Shown piece after piece: positions 9,090-18,690 of a stretch of 64,000 nucleotides of DNA. The notes beneath the pieces were generated by a model, which saw only the letters and a list, made by a program, of their open reading frames with translations, had not been told where the DNA came from and ran no database searches. Numbering within the stretch: position 1 is the stretch's first letter; every line of letters begins with the position of its first letter. This stretch comes from Desulfobaculum sp044987625 (GTDB lineage Bacteria > Desulfobacterota > Desulfovibrionia > Desulfovibrionales > Desulfovibrionaceae): contig NZ_JBJDSB010000001.1 of the NCBI RefSeq assembly GCF_044987625.1, forward strand, positions 434,001-498,000. The letters run 5' to 3'. The position numbers and the translations under genes were made by a program.

Positions 9090-10864
9090 GACCCTGCCTC
9101 CACCGTCAGCGCCCGTGGGACGGGGCGCACCATGGGCGCGAACCCGCGCGGCGCGTACATATCGCACCACGGCCCGCGCACCACCCGCGTCAGCGCGCCG
9201 GACTGCTCCAGTGCGTCCTGCATGCTCCGCCGCCCATTGCGCCACACCATCATAAGGGGACCGTCCTCCTCCACATCACGGCGAAAGAGCACGGCCTTGG
9301 CCGAAAACAACGCATTCAGACGCTCCACGTCGGCGCTGTCCTGCTGCTTGTAAAAGCGCTGCGTCCACGCCCGCACAGCGGGAAACGCGCCGGAAAAGGG
9401 ATAGGCAAACACCGCCGTATCCGGGCAGGCCTGCACCAGCATGTCCCCGGACTGGGCCGCCACTTGATGCGTGTTCGCAAGGTAGCGCGGGCTGATGCTC
9501 ACGGGCAGAAAGGTCACCCGGCCAAGGCGGTCATCTGCCCGCGCGCCCCACAGCGCCGCGCCGTACTCCTGCGGCACCGTGTAGTTATCCAGCACGCCAA
9601 CCTTTTGGGGCACCAAGCGCTCGCGCCCAAAGTCGCCACTCCAAAAGGACGCCCCGCGCAGGAGCAGCAGCGCCGTGACAACAAGCACCAGCCCCGGACG
9701 GGTGGAGCGCGCGCCAAGGGCTATGGCCAGCACAAAGGGAAACAGCACCGTCGGCAACACCATCAGCCGCTGGGGCGAGCGAAACAAATGCGTCACCGGA
9801 ATATTCTCAAAGGCCCACATGAGCACCGGCGCAAATACGCCCTTGCCCACCGCCGCCACACCAACAGCCACAAGCCACGCCCCAACCAGCAAGCGCTCGC
9901 GCCTGTCCAGCGCCCGACCAAGGCCCACCATCCGCCACAGCACCACGGCAAGCACGCCGCCGGACGCCGCCAAAAACAGCAGCGTGGACGGATGCGCGCG
10001 CAGAAAAAAGTCACGGTTGTTGTATCCCGCACCAAAGAAAGTCAGGTGCAGCGCCTGTGAGGTTCTGGGAATGCCCTCGGCCTGCAGGCCGTAGTCCTGC
10101 ATGGTGACGCCAAGGCCAAGGCCGCTTTGCGTCAAAAACAGCGGCGCGAGGGCGTACATGCACAGAAGGATGCTCACCCCGGCCACAAGGGCAAAGCCCG
10201 CCACATTGCGCCACGACAGCCACCACAAACAGCACAGCGCAAAAAAGCCCCAGCATAAAACGAAATTTTGCGCGGAAGGCAGCACAAGGGAAAGGAGCAC
10301 AGCCAGCGCCACCACCTCCCCCGCGCCATACCGCCCGGAGGCGAAGCACACCACCCGCCACACCACAAGGGGCAGCAGCGGCAGGGTCACATACTGCGGC
10401 ACCGCCCCGCCGATGGTGATGTTGAAAACAAACGGGGATATGCCATAGGCCACGCCGCCAAGCCACGCCGCCATCTGCACCCGCTCATCCTGCGCGCGGC
10501 CCTCGCCCGCCGCCGTCAGCACCCGCACCAGCACATACCGCATGCTGAGCATGGACAGCGTCAGCACCGCAAACAGCAGTCCCTTGGATGCCACGTGTCC
10601 ATCCAGCCCCAGCACCCCAAGGCCGCTGTACAGCCACACAGGGAGCAGCGTGGTCAGCTTCATGCCCATCAGCCCGCCAAGGGCGTGCTTTTCCCACGCA
10701 GACGGGGCGCAATGAAAGATGTCCGCCAGATAGAACGAATACGGGGCAATGGGCGCATCCCAATTGTGGCCCACCGTGCCCGGCTCAAGGGCAAAGCGCC
10801 ACAGCGCCCCCGCCGCCAGCGCGGCAAAGGCCACCACAAGAAGCACGCGACGCCCGGCGCTCAT
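9086..10864 (-). CDS. polytopic membrane protein, paralogue of the 12325-14763 gene
   Basis: Protein of 592 residues with about a dozen predicted membrane spans. It shares distinctive segments with the 812-residue protein two genes upstream: SFYLAD followed by AWEKH, MKLTT near residue 70, and HLFRSPQRLMVLP against HIFRSPQRLMLLP. The paralogy is seen directly. A GT-C glycosyltransferase or YfhO-like role is inference. It lacks the extra C-terminal membrane domain of the larger copy. The start at 10864 overlaps the radical SAM stop (TAATG). The two paralogues sit on either side of a radical SAM gene, which suggests duplication within the operon. Confidence 0.72.
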   Translation of the reverse strand: MSAGRRVLLVVAFAALAAGALWRFALEPGTVGHNWDAPIAPYSFYLADIFHCAPSAWEKHALGGLMGMKLTTLLPVWLYSGLGVLGLDGHVASKGLLFAVLTLSMLSMRYVLVRVLTAAGEGRAQDERVQMAAWLGGVAYGISPFVFNITIGGAVPQYVTLPLLPLVVWRVVCFASGRYGAGEVVALAVLLSLVLPSAQNFVLCWGFFALCCLWWLSWRNVAGFALVAGVSILLCMYALAPLFLTQSGLGLGVTMQDYGLQAEGIPRTSQALHLTFFGAGYNNRDFFLRAHPSTLLFLAASGGVLAVVLWRMVGLGRALDRRERLLVGAWLVAVGVAAVGKGVFAPVLMWAFENIPVTHLFRSPQRLMVLPTVLFPFVLAIALGARSTRPGLVLVVTALLLLRGASFWSGDFGRERLVPQKVGVLDNYTVPQEYGAALWGARADDRLGRVTFLPVSISPRYLANTHQVAAQSGDMLVQACPDTAVFAYPFSGAFPAVRAWTQRFYKQQDSADVERLNALFSAKAVLFRRDVEEDGPLMMVWRNGRRSMQDALEQSGALTRVVRGPWCDMYAPRGFAPMVRPVPRALTVEAGS

Positions 10865-12321
10865 TACCGCTCCCCGAACTTCAACCAGCTCAGGGCGTAG
10901 TCCAGCGCCACCCACTCCACGGGGAAGGCGAACAGCTTCTTTTGCCAGCGCCACTGCGCAATCTTGCACAGGCTGTAGTGGATGGCCTTGAGGAGCTTTC
11001 TGTTCTCAAGGATGCCCGCGCCCCGGTAGCCCCGGTAGGCAAAGTCAAACTTGGTCAGCAGGGTGATGGTGCGGATAAGGCGGAACATGGAGCGCTCAAA
11101 ATGCGCCAGATTCTTGGGGTCGTTGTAGTAGAACTCGCCCCACTCTTCGAGGGAGGCGGGGGGCGTGTAGCCTTCATCAATGCAGTTTTGCATCAGCGCC
11201 GTCCCCGGCAGAGGGGTAAAGGCCGAAATCTGCCCGATCCACACCTTGTCGTACATGTTGGAGCATGTGTCGATCAGCTCAAAGGTCTGGCGCATTTCAT
11301 CCACCGATTCACCGGGGAAGCCGATCATAAAGGACAGCCCGGCGTTCAGGTCATTGTCGCGCAAAATCTCCACGGAACGGATGACCTGATCCACGGTAAT
11401 CTGCTTGTTGATGAGCTTCAGGATGCGCGGGGAGCCGGACTCCACGCCAAAGTTGATCCAGTCGCACCCGGCGCGGCGGATAAGGTCCAGAAACTCTTTG
11501 TCGTACTTCACCACGTAGTTGGCGCGCGAGAAGATGGGCCACTTGAGCTTCACCCCGCGCTTGATGAGCAGCTCCGCAATGGCGGCCACGCGCTTTTGGG
11601 AGACGGCGAACTCGTCATCGGTGAACCATACCTGCTCCACGCCGTACTTGCGCACCACGAATTCCAGCTCGTCCACCACACGCTCCGGCGATTTGGAGCG
11701 CCACTTACGCTTGTGGAACACCGGGTCGTAGCAGAAGCCGCACTTGTGCGGGCACCCGCGGCTTGTCTCCAGATAAATGATGGAGGGCTTGCGCTGGAAC
11801 TCCACATACCGCTCGGTTTTCAGAAAGTCGTAGTTGAGGAACGGCGTCTCATCGAGGTTCAAAAACGGCCTGTCCGGCGTGGAAACGACTTCGCCGTCCT
11901 TCGTATAGGTGATGCCCTGCACCGTGGACAGGTCGCCGCCATCCACAATGGTCTCCACCAGTTCGCAGGTAGTGATTTCACCTTCCTGCCGGGTGACGAT
12001 GTCCACCAGCGGATGCTCTGCGGTCTGCTCGGGCAGTAGCGTCGCGTGGACGCCGCCGAAAACAATAGGCGTCTGCGGGCAACGCTGGCGCACAGTGGCC
12101 GCCATGGCGAGGGCGCTCTTAATTTGCGGGCCGGACAAAATGGAAAAGCCCACAAGGTCGAACCCCTCGGGGTGAAAATCCGCCATGTTCTCCACCTGCG
12201 CGTCAAAGACCACGGCCTCGTGCCCGCGCGCCTTCAGGTAGTTGGCAATGGGAATGAGGGAATACGGGAACCGGTAGCCCAACAGCCGCAAACTCGGATA
12301 CACCAACAGCACTCTCGCCAT
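10864..12321 (-). CDS. cobalamin-binding radical SAM enzyme (BchE/MiaB-like)
   Basis: Protein of 485 residues. Residues 1-130 look like a B12-binding domain (VLLVYPS, then GFSILSG and VFGGVHATLLPE). The radical SAM cluster motif CX3CX2C follows at Cys190, Cys194 and Cys197 (SRGCPHKCGFC). Such enzymes methylate unactivated carbons or do ring and other radical chemistry. Within a glycan locus a modification of a sugar or lipid carrier is possible, but the substrate is unknown. It starts at ATG 12321, three bases after the upstream gene, and its stop overlaps the downstream start. Confidence 0.85.
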   Translation of the reverse strand: MARVLLVYPSLRLLGYRFPYSLIPIANYLKARGHEAVVFDAQVENMADFHPEGFDLVGFSILSGPQIKSALAMAATVRQRCPQTPIVFGGVHATLLPEQTAEHPLVDIVTRQEGEITTCELVETIVDGGDLSTVQGITYTKDGEVVSTPDRPFLNLDETPFLNYDFLKTERYVEFQRKPSIIYLETSRGCPHKCGFCYDPVFHKRKWRSKSPERVVDELEFVVRKYGVEQVWFTDDEFAVSQKRVAAIAELLIKRGVKLKWPIFSRANYVVKYDKEFLDLIRRAGCDWINFGVESGSPRILKLINKQITVDQVIRSVEILRDNDLNAGLSFMIGFPGESVDEMRQTFELIDTCSNMYDKVWIGQISAFTPLPGTALMQNCIDEGYTPPASLEEWGEFYYNDPKNLAHFERSMFRLIRTITLLTKFDFAYRGYRGAGILENRKLLKAIHYSLCKIAQWRWQKKLFAFPVEWVALDYALSWLKFGER

Positions 12322-12324
12322 AGC

Positions 12325-14763
12325 TCATTCCCCCACGGATTGCTCGGTCTGCGCCATATGCGCCACGCGGCGGGCGCCCCACGCCCGCGCAAGTCCCTCG
12401 TCCAGCGCCGGAAACGTGGCCGCCACAAGGGCCGTCCCGGCTAAGTAGTACATGGCCGTGGTCACGGGCGTTATCAGCGCGCGGCCATGGAGCACGCTGT
12501 CCAGCGCTACCGCCACGGCCAAACAGCCGCCCAGCACCAACGCGGCCGCCACAAACAGCCGCTCCGGCGCGGCAAACACGCCGCCCGGCCCTTCGCCAAT
12601 ACGGCGGTGGGCAGCGCGGCCGGCGTGCCACACCACCAGCACCAGCGCCATCCCCCCAAGGGTGAAGGCGTCGTAAAATGTCCGCAAAAAGATCACCTCG
12701 CCCCACGGCGCGTCCCAAAACGGCACCTGCGTGCGGGCGCGCATAAAGGACGGCCAATACGTCGCCGCGCCAAGCGCCAGCCACGCGGCGGCCAGCGCCG
12801 GGTCCGGAATGCGGGCATACGCCGCGCCAACCCCGCGTACCAGCCGCCCACGCCCACGCAGGGCAATAATGCCAAAGACCACGGCAAGGGCCACAATCCC
12901 CTGCATCTTGGACGGCCCCTGAGCGGCCAACGCGGCCTTGGGCGCGCCTGACGTCGTCCACGCCGGAGACGACAACGCCACCGCCCCGCCAAGCCCGCGC
13001 ACCAGCGGCGCGTACCCGCGCAGGGCGTACACGCCGCACTCTTTGGCCTCGCTTTCCTGCTGCAGGGCGGCCATGGCTGGCAGAGTGCGGTCCAGCACCT
13101 CACGGTTCTCCAGCCAGATGCCTTTCAGGCGCGAATGGTCCTCCACGTCACGGCGTATGACGAGCTCATAGGCGGAAAACATCCCACCCAGCATGGCGAT
13201 GCTGCGCTCGTCGCCTTCATAAGCGGTCCATGTCAGCGCATTGAGATACGGATACGCGCTGTGGAAGGGGAACACATGCACTGCCGTCTTCGGGCAACTC
13301 TGAAAGACAGGGTCGCCGCCTGCGGTTGGGCGTTGGTAGCGGCGCGGCAAATACTTCGGCGAATGCGACACCGGCAAAAACAGAATGCGCCCACTGCGCG
13401 AGTCCACAGCCATATCGCCAAGAAAGTGTGCGAACTCCGGCGCGGTACGGAAGTTGTCCATGGCGCTATTTGTCGGCTCGTGCTCCAGCTTCCAGATGCC
13501 AAGGTCGCCGCCATAAAAGGACGCGCCGCGCACAAGGGCCAGCGCCACAAGCACGGCGCACACCACCCCGCCCCGCCGGGACGAGCGCACATACCGCGCC
13601 CCCAGCATCGCCACCACAATGGCGAAAAAGAGCGTCGGCAGCAGCATCAACCGCTGGGGGGAGCGGAAGATATGCGTCGCGCCAATATTCTCATACCCCA
13701 GCATCATAATGGCGGCGAAAGGCCCCTTGCCCGATGCGGCCACACCAACGCTCACAATCCACAGCGTGATGAACAGCCGCTCGCGCCAGCCAAACTCCCG
13801 CCGCCAGCGCAGCACGCCCGCCCCGGCCATAAGCAACAGCGGCGCGGCGCACGCGGCAAACAGCCACGGCGTCAGCGGAACAGCCTTCAGGAACAGGTCC
13901 CGGTGCTTCCACCCCGCGTTCAGCGCGGTCAGATACAAATTCTGCGCATGGCGGATGATGCCGCTGGCCTGCGCGGTATAGTCCATGCCCTCCACGCCGC
14001 CGCCAAGGCCGCCGCTCGCCAGAAAGAGCGGCAGAAAGCTGTAGGCGTTCAGGAGGCAGGTCAGCGCCGCCGTGGCCGCGCAGGCCGCCACCAAGCGCCA
14101 GCGCCACCGCACCACGACGATGAGCGCAAACAGCCCCCACATGATGAAATAGTTCTGCACCGAGGCCACAACCAGCGAAAAGCACAGCGCCAGCCCCACC
14201 ACGCGCGGCGCGGCGGGCCGTCCCTCGGCCAGTTCCAGCATCAGCCGCAGCATGGGCGGCAGTACCGGAAACATAAAAAACTGCACAAAGGACCCCGTCA
14301 CCACCGAGCCGAACACAAAGGGCGAAAGGCCGTACAGAATGCCTGCGCTCAGGGCCACTGCCTCAGCGTGCATGGCGTCCATGCGCCGCGTGCTCTCGCT
14401 TGTGGTGAGCAGCCAGCGGCACAGCGAGGCCATACCCCACACGGACCCGCCAATGAACACCGCCACCCACAGCTTGGTGGCAAGGTGCCCATCCATATCC
14501 ATAAGGCCAAAGGACGAATACAGCGTCACCGGGATGATGGTGGTCAGCTTCATGCTCATCACCCCGCCAAGGTAGTGCTTTTCCCATGCGTGAAACGCGC
14601 TGCGGAAGACATCCGCCAGATAGAAGGAATGCGGCGGCACAAGCCAATCGTTCAAGTGTCCCATGCATCCGGGCACCAGCAACAGACGCCACATGCACGC
14701 CACCGCCAAAAGAACGGGTGCAAGGCGGATGAGCCACCAGAGTGCTGTGTCTCTGCGCGTCAT
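12325..14763 (-). CDS. large polytopic membrane protein, longer paralogue of the 9086-10864 gene
   Basis: Protein of 812 residues. The first roughly 590 align with the 592-residue neighbour (HSFYLADVF, AWEKH, MSMKLTT, HIFRSPQRL). The last 200 carry further predicted membrane spans ending near GTALVAATF. The overall plan resembles GT-C glycosyltransferases or YfhO-like proteins that act on periplasmic glycans; no catalytic motif is certain. It begins at ATG 14763 after a 36-base gap from the sulfatase-like gene. Composition matches its neighbours, so there is no sign of recent transfer. Confidence 0.72.
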   Translation of the reverse strand: MTRRDTALWWLIRLAPVLLAVACMWRLLLVPGCMGHLNDWLVPPHSFYLADVFRSAFHAWEKHYLGGVMSMKLTTIIPVTLYSSFGLMDMDGHLATKLWVAVFIGGSVWGMASLCRWLLTTSESTRRMDAMHAEAVALSAGILYGLSPFVFGSVVTGSFVQFFMFPVLPPMLRLMLELAEGRPAAPRVVGLALCFSLVVASVQNYFIMWGLFALIVVVRWRWRLVAACAATAALTCLLNAYSFLPLFLASGGLGGGVEGMDYTAQASGIIRHAQNLYLTALNAGWKHRDLFLKAVPLTPWLFAACAAPLLLMAGAGVLRWRREFGWRERLFITLWIVSVGVAASGKGPFAAIMMLGYENIGATHIFRSPQRLMLLPTLFFAIVVAMLGARYVRSSRRGGVVCAVLVALALVRGASFYGGDLGIWKLEHEPTNSAMDNFRTAPEFAHFLGDMAVDSRSGRILFLPVSHSPKYLPRRYQRPTAGGDPVFQSCPKTAVHVFPFHSAYPYLNALTWTAYEGDERSIAMLGGMFSAYELVIRRDVEDHSRLKGIWLENREVLDRTLPAMAALQQESEAKECGVYALRGYAPLVRGLGGAVALSSPAWTTSGAPKAALAAQGPSKMQGIVALAVVFGIIALRGRGRLVRGVGAAYARIPDPALAAAWLALGAATYWPSFMRARTQVPFWDAPWGEVIFLRTFYDAFTLGGMALVLVVWHAGRAAHRRIGEGPGGVFAAPERLFVAAALVLGGCLAVAVALDSVLHGRALITPVTTAMYYLAGTALVAATFPALDEGLARAWGARRVAHMAQTEQSVGE

Positions 14764-14799
14764 GGCATTCCCATTTCCGGATGCTGTGTGTGAACGGGG

Positions 14800-16614
14800 C
14801 TAGAGGTAGCCAAGGTCCTTCAGCCGCTGAATAAGCGCCGGGTCCTTGTGGATGTCCGGCGGCACAAAGTCCGCGTTGGCGTAGCGCGTGCGCAGCGCCG
14901 CGCAGCGGGACTGGGCGGCCACCAGCGCCGCATTCAGGCGGTAGCCGGCTTCCCCTGCGCTGTCGGCGGCATTGGTCCGCTCGCCGGGGTCCGCGCCAAG
15001 GTCATAAAAGGCGTAGCTCCCCGTCATACGGCCACGTATGAGCTTTGCCCCGCCGTAGACCATGGCGTCCTGCGCCTCGGGCGCAAGCTTATGGTTCAGC
15101 ACCTCGCTGTACACCGGGCCGGCAGGAGCGCCGTCCAGTACGTGAGGCAGCAGTCCCGGCTCCCACATGCCATCGGCCTCATACCCAAGGCCCGCAAGGT
15201 CGAGGATAGTCGGCCCAAGGGCCATCTGGCTCACCGGAGTCGTCACCAGCCCATGGGGCATTCGGCCACGCATGCGCATCCACAGAGGCACACGGATTTG
15301 CTCGTCCGTCAGGCGCTGGCCATGGCCCCACCCGCCACGGTCGCCCAGCTCCTCGCCGTGGTCGGCGGTGAGCACCACAAGGCTGTCGTCATAGCGCCCA
15401 CTGCGGCGCAGTTCGCCAAAGATGCGCCCTAGCTGAAAGTCCGTGTAGCGCACCTCGCCGTCGTACATGGCAACAAGGTCCTCGCGGCGGACGGTTTTCT
15501 TGTCGCATTTGTAGCACCCCGCGCCGATGGAATAGTCTTCCAGCGCTTTGTAGTCGCCGTGGCCCGGTTCAAGGTAGCCGCGATAGAAGTCCCGCGGCGG
15601 GCGATACGGCGCGTGGGGGTCGATAATGTTGATGAAGGCAAACACCGGCAGGTCCGCGTAGCGCGCAAGCTGTTCGGCGTAGGCCTCGGCCGAGTAGCGC
15701 GCAAGCTCCATACGAAAGCGCCGCCCCCCTTCGGGCAGGTCCACACTCTCGCGGATGTAGCCATACTGGTCGAAGCCCTGCGCAAAGCCAAACGTCGGCG
15801 CCAAATTCCCCACCGTGTACAGCCCAAGGGTCAGGTACCCCGCATCACGGAAACGTTCGGCAAGGGTGGTGAACTGCGGCCCGACGGCCTCCAGCCCCGG
15901 AACCAGTCCCTCATGCGCCACACGCTTGGACACCGCCATGTGTACCGACGGCGGCAAACTCGTGAGCAATGAGGCATAGCTTGGCCGCGTCCATGGCGCG
16001 GCGGAGTAGGCCCGCTCAAAGAGCGTCCCCTCGCCCATGTGGGCGTCAAAGACGGGTGTGGTTTTGCGGTGGTAGCCGTAGGCCGACATATGGTCGGCGC
16101 GCAGCGTATCGATGGTGACGAGATAGACGCTGGGGCGCTGCTGCGCGCGCTGCGGCGTAAGTACCAAGGGATTGCCGATGACCACCTGCCCTGCCGAGGT
16201 CGCCCCCTTCACCATCACGCGCGCCGCGCCGCCAAGGCCGCCCACCTGCGCCGTCAGCGTGGCAAAGGTGCCCGGCTCGGGCGAGCATTCACGGGTGATG
16301 CTGCCTTCTGGCGTATCGATGGTGACGCGCAGGTCCTGCCGCGGCGCGTCCTCCTCAAGGCCTATGGCGACCTCAAGGCGGGACCACCGCGCCGTGTGGA
16401 AGGAGCCTATATCCAGCGGCTGGCCAAGCTCGGCCACACGCGCGGGCATGGTCTGCCCGCCAAGGGTGACCTCGCGCACGCCCTCGCCGCCGGGGACCAT
16501 GGGGCGCTGGACGGGCGGGATGTCACTGTCCACAGCCGTTATCCGGCACGCCGGAGCAAACAAAGAAGCCAGAGCCACACCGCCGCAGCCCTTCAGGAAG
16601 TCACGTCGTTTCAT
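14800..16614 (-). CDS. sulfatase-fold (alkaline phosphatase superfamily) enzyme with Tat signal
   Basis: Protein of 604 residues. It starts MKRRDFLKG, a twin-arginine motif, followed by a hydrophobic stretch ending LFAPAC that could also act as a lipobox at Cys23. The catalytic domain begins near 160 with a metal-binding TIDTLRADH, and ends with ADHGEE in the C-terminal half. At the position where sulfatases carry Cys/Ser-X-Pro-Ser-Arg this protein has Thr209-Arg-Pro-Ser-Tyr. It therefore cannot form formylglycine and is more likely a phosphodiesterase or phospho-sugar transferase or hydrolase than a true sulfatase (inference). The C-terminus ends RLKDLGYL, as in many relatives. The start is set by the Tat motif. 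Confidence 0.8.
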   Translation of the reverse strand: MKRRDFLKGCGGVALASLFAPACRITAVDSDIPPVQRPMVPGGEGVREVTLGGQTMPARVAELGQPLDIGSFHTARWSRLEVAIGLEEDAPRQDLRVTIDTPEGSITRECSPEPGTFATLTAQVGGLGGAARVMVKGATSAGQVVIGNPLVLTPQRAQQRPSVYLVTIDTLRADHMSAYGYHRKTTPVFDAHMGEGTLFERAYSAAPWTRPSYASLLTSLPPSVHMAVSKRVAHEGLVPGLEAVGPQFTTLAERFRDAGYLTLGLYTVGNLAPTFGFAQGFDQYGYIRESVDLPEGGRRFRMELARYSAEAYAEQLARYADLPVFAFINIIDPHAPYRPPRDFYRGYLEPGHGDYKALEDYSIGAGCYKCDKKTVRREDLVAMYDGEVRYTDFQLGRIFGELRRSGRYDDSLVVLTADHGEELGDRGGWGHGQRLTDEQIRVPLWMRMRGRMPHGLVTTPVSQMALGPTILDLAGLGYEADGMWEPGLLPHVLDGAPAGPVYSEVLNHKLAPEAQDAMVYGGAKLIRGRMTGSYAFYDLGADPGERTNAADSAGEAGYRLNAALVAAQSRCAALRTRYANADFVPPDIHKDPALIQRLKDLGYL

Positions 16615-16761
16615 GGCAATATCCACTTGCGTTACGAAGCCAGGTGCAGTTGCACAGTCAGATGAAACGGAAGGTCCAATCCAGCACGAGGCGCAGCGTG
16701 CGCGGCCACAGCCGCGCCAGACCAATGCCGCCTATCCGGAAGCACTACGGCCGGGTGCCGC
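16615..16761. other. 147-base gap holding a possible gene remnant
   Basis: Gap between two enzymes on the minus strand, long for this tightly packed operon. Read on the minus strand, one frame ends at a stop at 16658-16660. It gives a hydrophobic and basic tail, LARLWPRTLRLVLDWTFRF, that looks like a protein C-terminus, but no start codon is available in that frame before an in-frame stop. It may be the remains of a lost gene or chance. No promoter or terminator is obvious. Confidence 0.3.
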
Positions 16762-18690
16762 CTACGCGAGGGGCGCCCCGGTGTAGCGTTTTGGAACCGG
16801 AAGTCCCAACGCGGCAAGCACGGTTGGCGCAATGTCGCGCACGCTCGGCGCCTTGGCGGCCAGAGGAACGTTGGAGCACACAATTCCGGGCACAAAGCCC
16901 GGGGCGATGCAGTGGTCGCCGCTCCATTTTTTGCGGTTGGCGGAGACCATCATCTCCGGACAACCGCCCACGGCGGTTTGCCAGCTGGAGCGGTATCCCG
17001 GCCGGAAGCCCAGTACGATGTCCGGCGCGCCCGGCGCATCGCCATACAGCTTTTTGCCGTCAAAGGCCTTGGCCACGGCCTGCTCGCCCGTGTCATGATG
17101 GCGGAAGGATTCAAGGTCTGCGGCGATGCGCCGCACAAGCTCATCGCGGCGGGACGGGGGCACAACGCCCTCGCCCTCGCGGCCCTGCAAATTCACGTAC
17201 ACACTGTTCAGCCCCACGGCGTAGGCCGCCGTCTGCGCCCAATCCACATTGGCAAACAGCGCCCCGGCGTCCGGGTCCGCAGGGTCCGCCGCGCCCGTCA
17301 GCGTCAGGTGCCCCTTGGCCGCCAGCAGGCGGTTTACATGCACGGAGTGGCGGTAGGTGCTGAACCCATGGTCCGAGAAGGCGAGCAGCAGCGTCCTGTC
17401 GTCCACAACCTGCATCAGCCGGGCAAGACGCGCGTCCATGCGCTTATACAGCTCAAGGAGCACGCCGCCATAGCGCGTGGCGTACTGCTTGGAATACAGC
17501 GGATGCTTGGGATCCAGCGCGGCCCAGAACATGTGCTGGATGCGGTCCGTGGTGAACAGCACCCCGGCCATGAGGCCCTCTGGCGCGTGGGCAAAGCCGT
17601 AGTCAAACAGCTTTTCCTGCTCGGTGAGCAGGTCGTAGCACAGGGTCAAAAACGTTTCGTTGGTCAGGCGGCCCTCGGTGAGGGCCTTGGTGTCCGCGGG
17701 AATGCCAAGGGTGGCGAAATTGCCGATATTTTCGGCCAGTTCGCCAGCGTAACCCGCCGGGCTGCTGATGGGAAAGGCCGGGGCCGACGGAGTCAGATTC
17801 AGCGGCGTCAGGTACAGCCGCACATGCGGGGTCGCCTCCACAAGGCAGAAGCGCCCCATGGCGCTCACCGTGCGGCCAAAGCCCATGTTGAAGGAAAAGG
17901 TCAGCCACGGCGAAAACGCTCCGGGCGCAAGGCTGAGGTCATGCTCGCCCGCCACAAGGCGCACGCCGTCCGCCGTGCGGCGTACGGTCATGTCCACGGT
18001 GGCGGGCTTGGTGCCGGTCAGCCCCGCCACCAGCGGGCCGCGCACCTCGGTCTGGGCCGCCGCGCCGGAAAAGGCCAGCCGGACCACCTTGTGCCCAGCC
18101 GGGCCGCCATCGTCCGGGGCGTCCGTATAGAACGCATACCGGCCAATATTCCCCTGCACATCAGGCACGCCCATGCCGGAGAGGAGCGTTGCGCGGCTCT
18201 TGTCCGGCGCGGGGAAGGTGACGGGCCATTTGAGCACCGTGGCCGGAATATCCGCGTCCGCCACATCCTCCCAGAAAGGACGCGCCTGCACCGGATTCAC
18301 ATACTCCGGCGCGCCAAAGAGCGCCCCGCCGCTTTGCTGTCTGGTGATGGCAAGGCGGGGGGTGTAGGACTCGGGGTCGCGCTCCAGAAAATCAAACATG
18401 CCGTGCTGGCCGGGACCAACGCCCGTGGCGATGCTGGTCCACGATACCGGCGACTGCGGCGGCGTGGTGGTGGCCAGCGGCGCGGCCTTGCCGCCCTCAA
18501 GCAGCGCCTTGAACGCGGGCAGCTCCCCGGCGGCGGCGTACTTGTGCACAAGGCCAAAATCGATGCCGTCCATGCCAAGGAGCACCACCCGGCGGTAGCC
18601 CTTCGGCCGCGCCCGCACCACGGCGGGAAATCCAAAGGACGCCATGGCGCCACACGCGGCGCAACCTTTCACGAACTGGCGGCGGTTCAT
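16762..18690 (-). CDS. exported type I phosphodiesterase/nucleotide pyrophosphatase-like enzyme
   Basis: Protein of 642 residues with the twin-arginine start MNRRQFVKG and a hydrophobic run to about 27, so it should be exported folded. The alkaline phosphatase superfamily core has a metal Asp in LLGMDGID (Asp41), TPPQSPVSW with a probable Ser80 nucleophile, TGVGPGQHG, TTDRIQHMFW and FSDHGF. The family cleaves phosphodiester or pyrophosphate bonds. It is clearly homologous to the protein at 21032-22870, which lacks a signal. The ATG at 18690 overlaps the stop of the small YVDPGT protein (ATGA), so the two are coupled. Substrate unknown; a phospho-glycan or lipid-linked sugar is plausible. Confidence 0.82.
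   Translation of the reverse strand: MNRRQFVKGCAACGAMASFGFPAVVRARPKGYRRVVLLGMDGIDFGLVHKYAAAGELPAFKALLEGGKAAPLATTTPPQSPVSWTSIATGVGPGQHGMFDFLERDPESYTPRLAITRQQSGGALFGAPEYVNPVQARPFWEDVADADIPATVLKWPVTFPAPDKSRATLLSGMGVPDVQGNIGRYAFYTDAPDDGGPAGHKVVRLAFSGAAAQTEVRGPLVAGLTGTKPATVDMTVRRTADGVRLVAGEHDLSLAPGAFSPWLTFSFNMGFGRTVSAMGRFCLVEATPHVRLYLTPLNLTPSAPAFPISSPAGYAGELAENIGNFATLGIPADTKALTEGRLTNETFLTLCYDLLTEQEKLFDYGFAHAPEGLMAGVLFTTDRIQHMFWAALDPKHPLYSKQYATRYGGVLLELYKRMDARLARLMQVVDDRTLLLAFSDHGFSTYRHSVHVNRLLAAKGHLTLTGAADPADPDAGALFANVDWAQTAAYAVGLNSVYVNLQGREGEGVVPPSRRDELVRRIAADLESFRHHDTGEQAVAKAFDGKKLYGDAPGAPDIVLGFRPGYRSSWQTAVGGCPEMMVSANRKKWSGDHCIAPGFVPGIVCSNVPLAAKAPSVRDIAPTVLAALGLPVPKRYTGAPLA

Noticed and set aside
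14800..16614. True formylglycine sulfatase feeding a sulfate cycle with CysDN
   Set aside because: The Cys/Ser required for formylglycine is Thr and the following Arg is Tyr.
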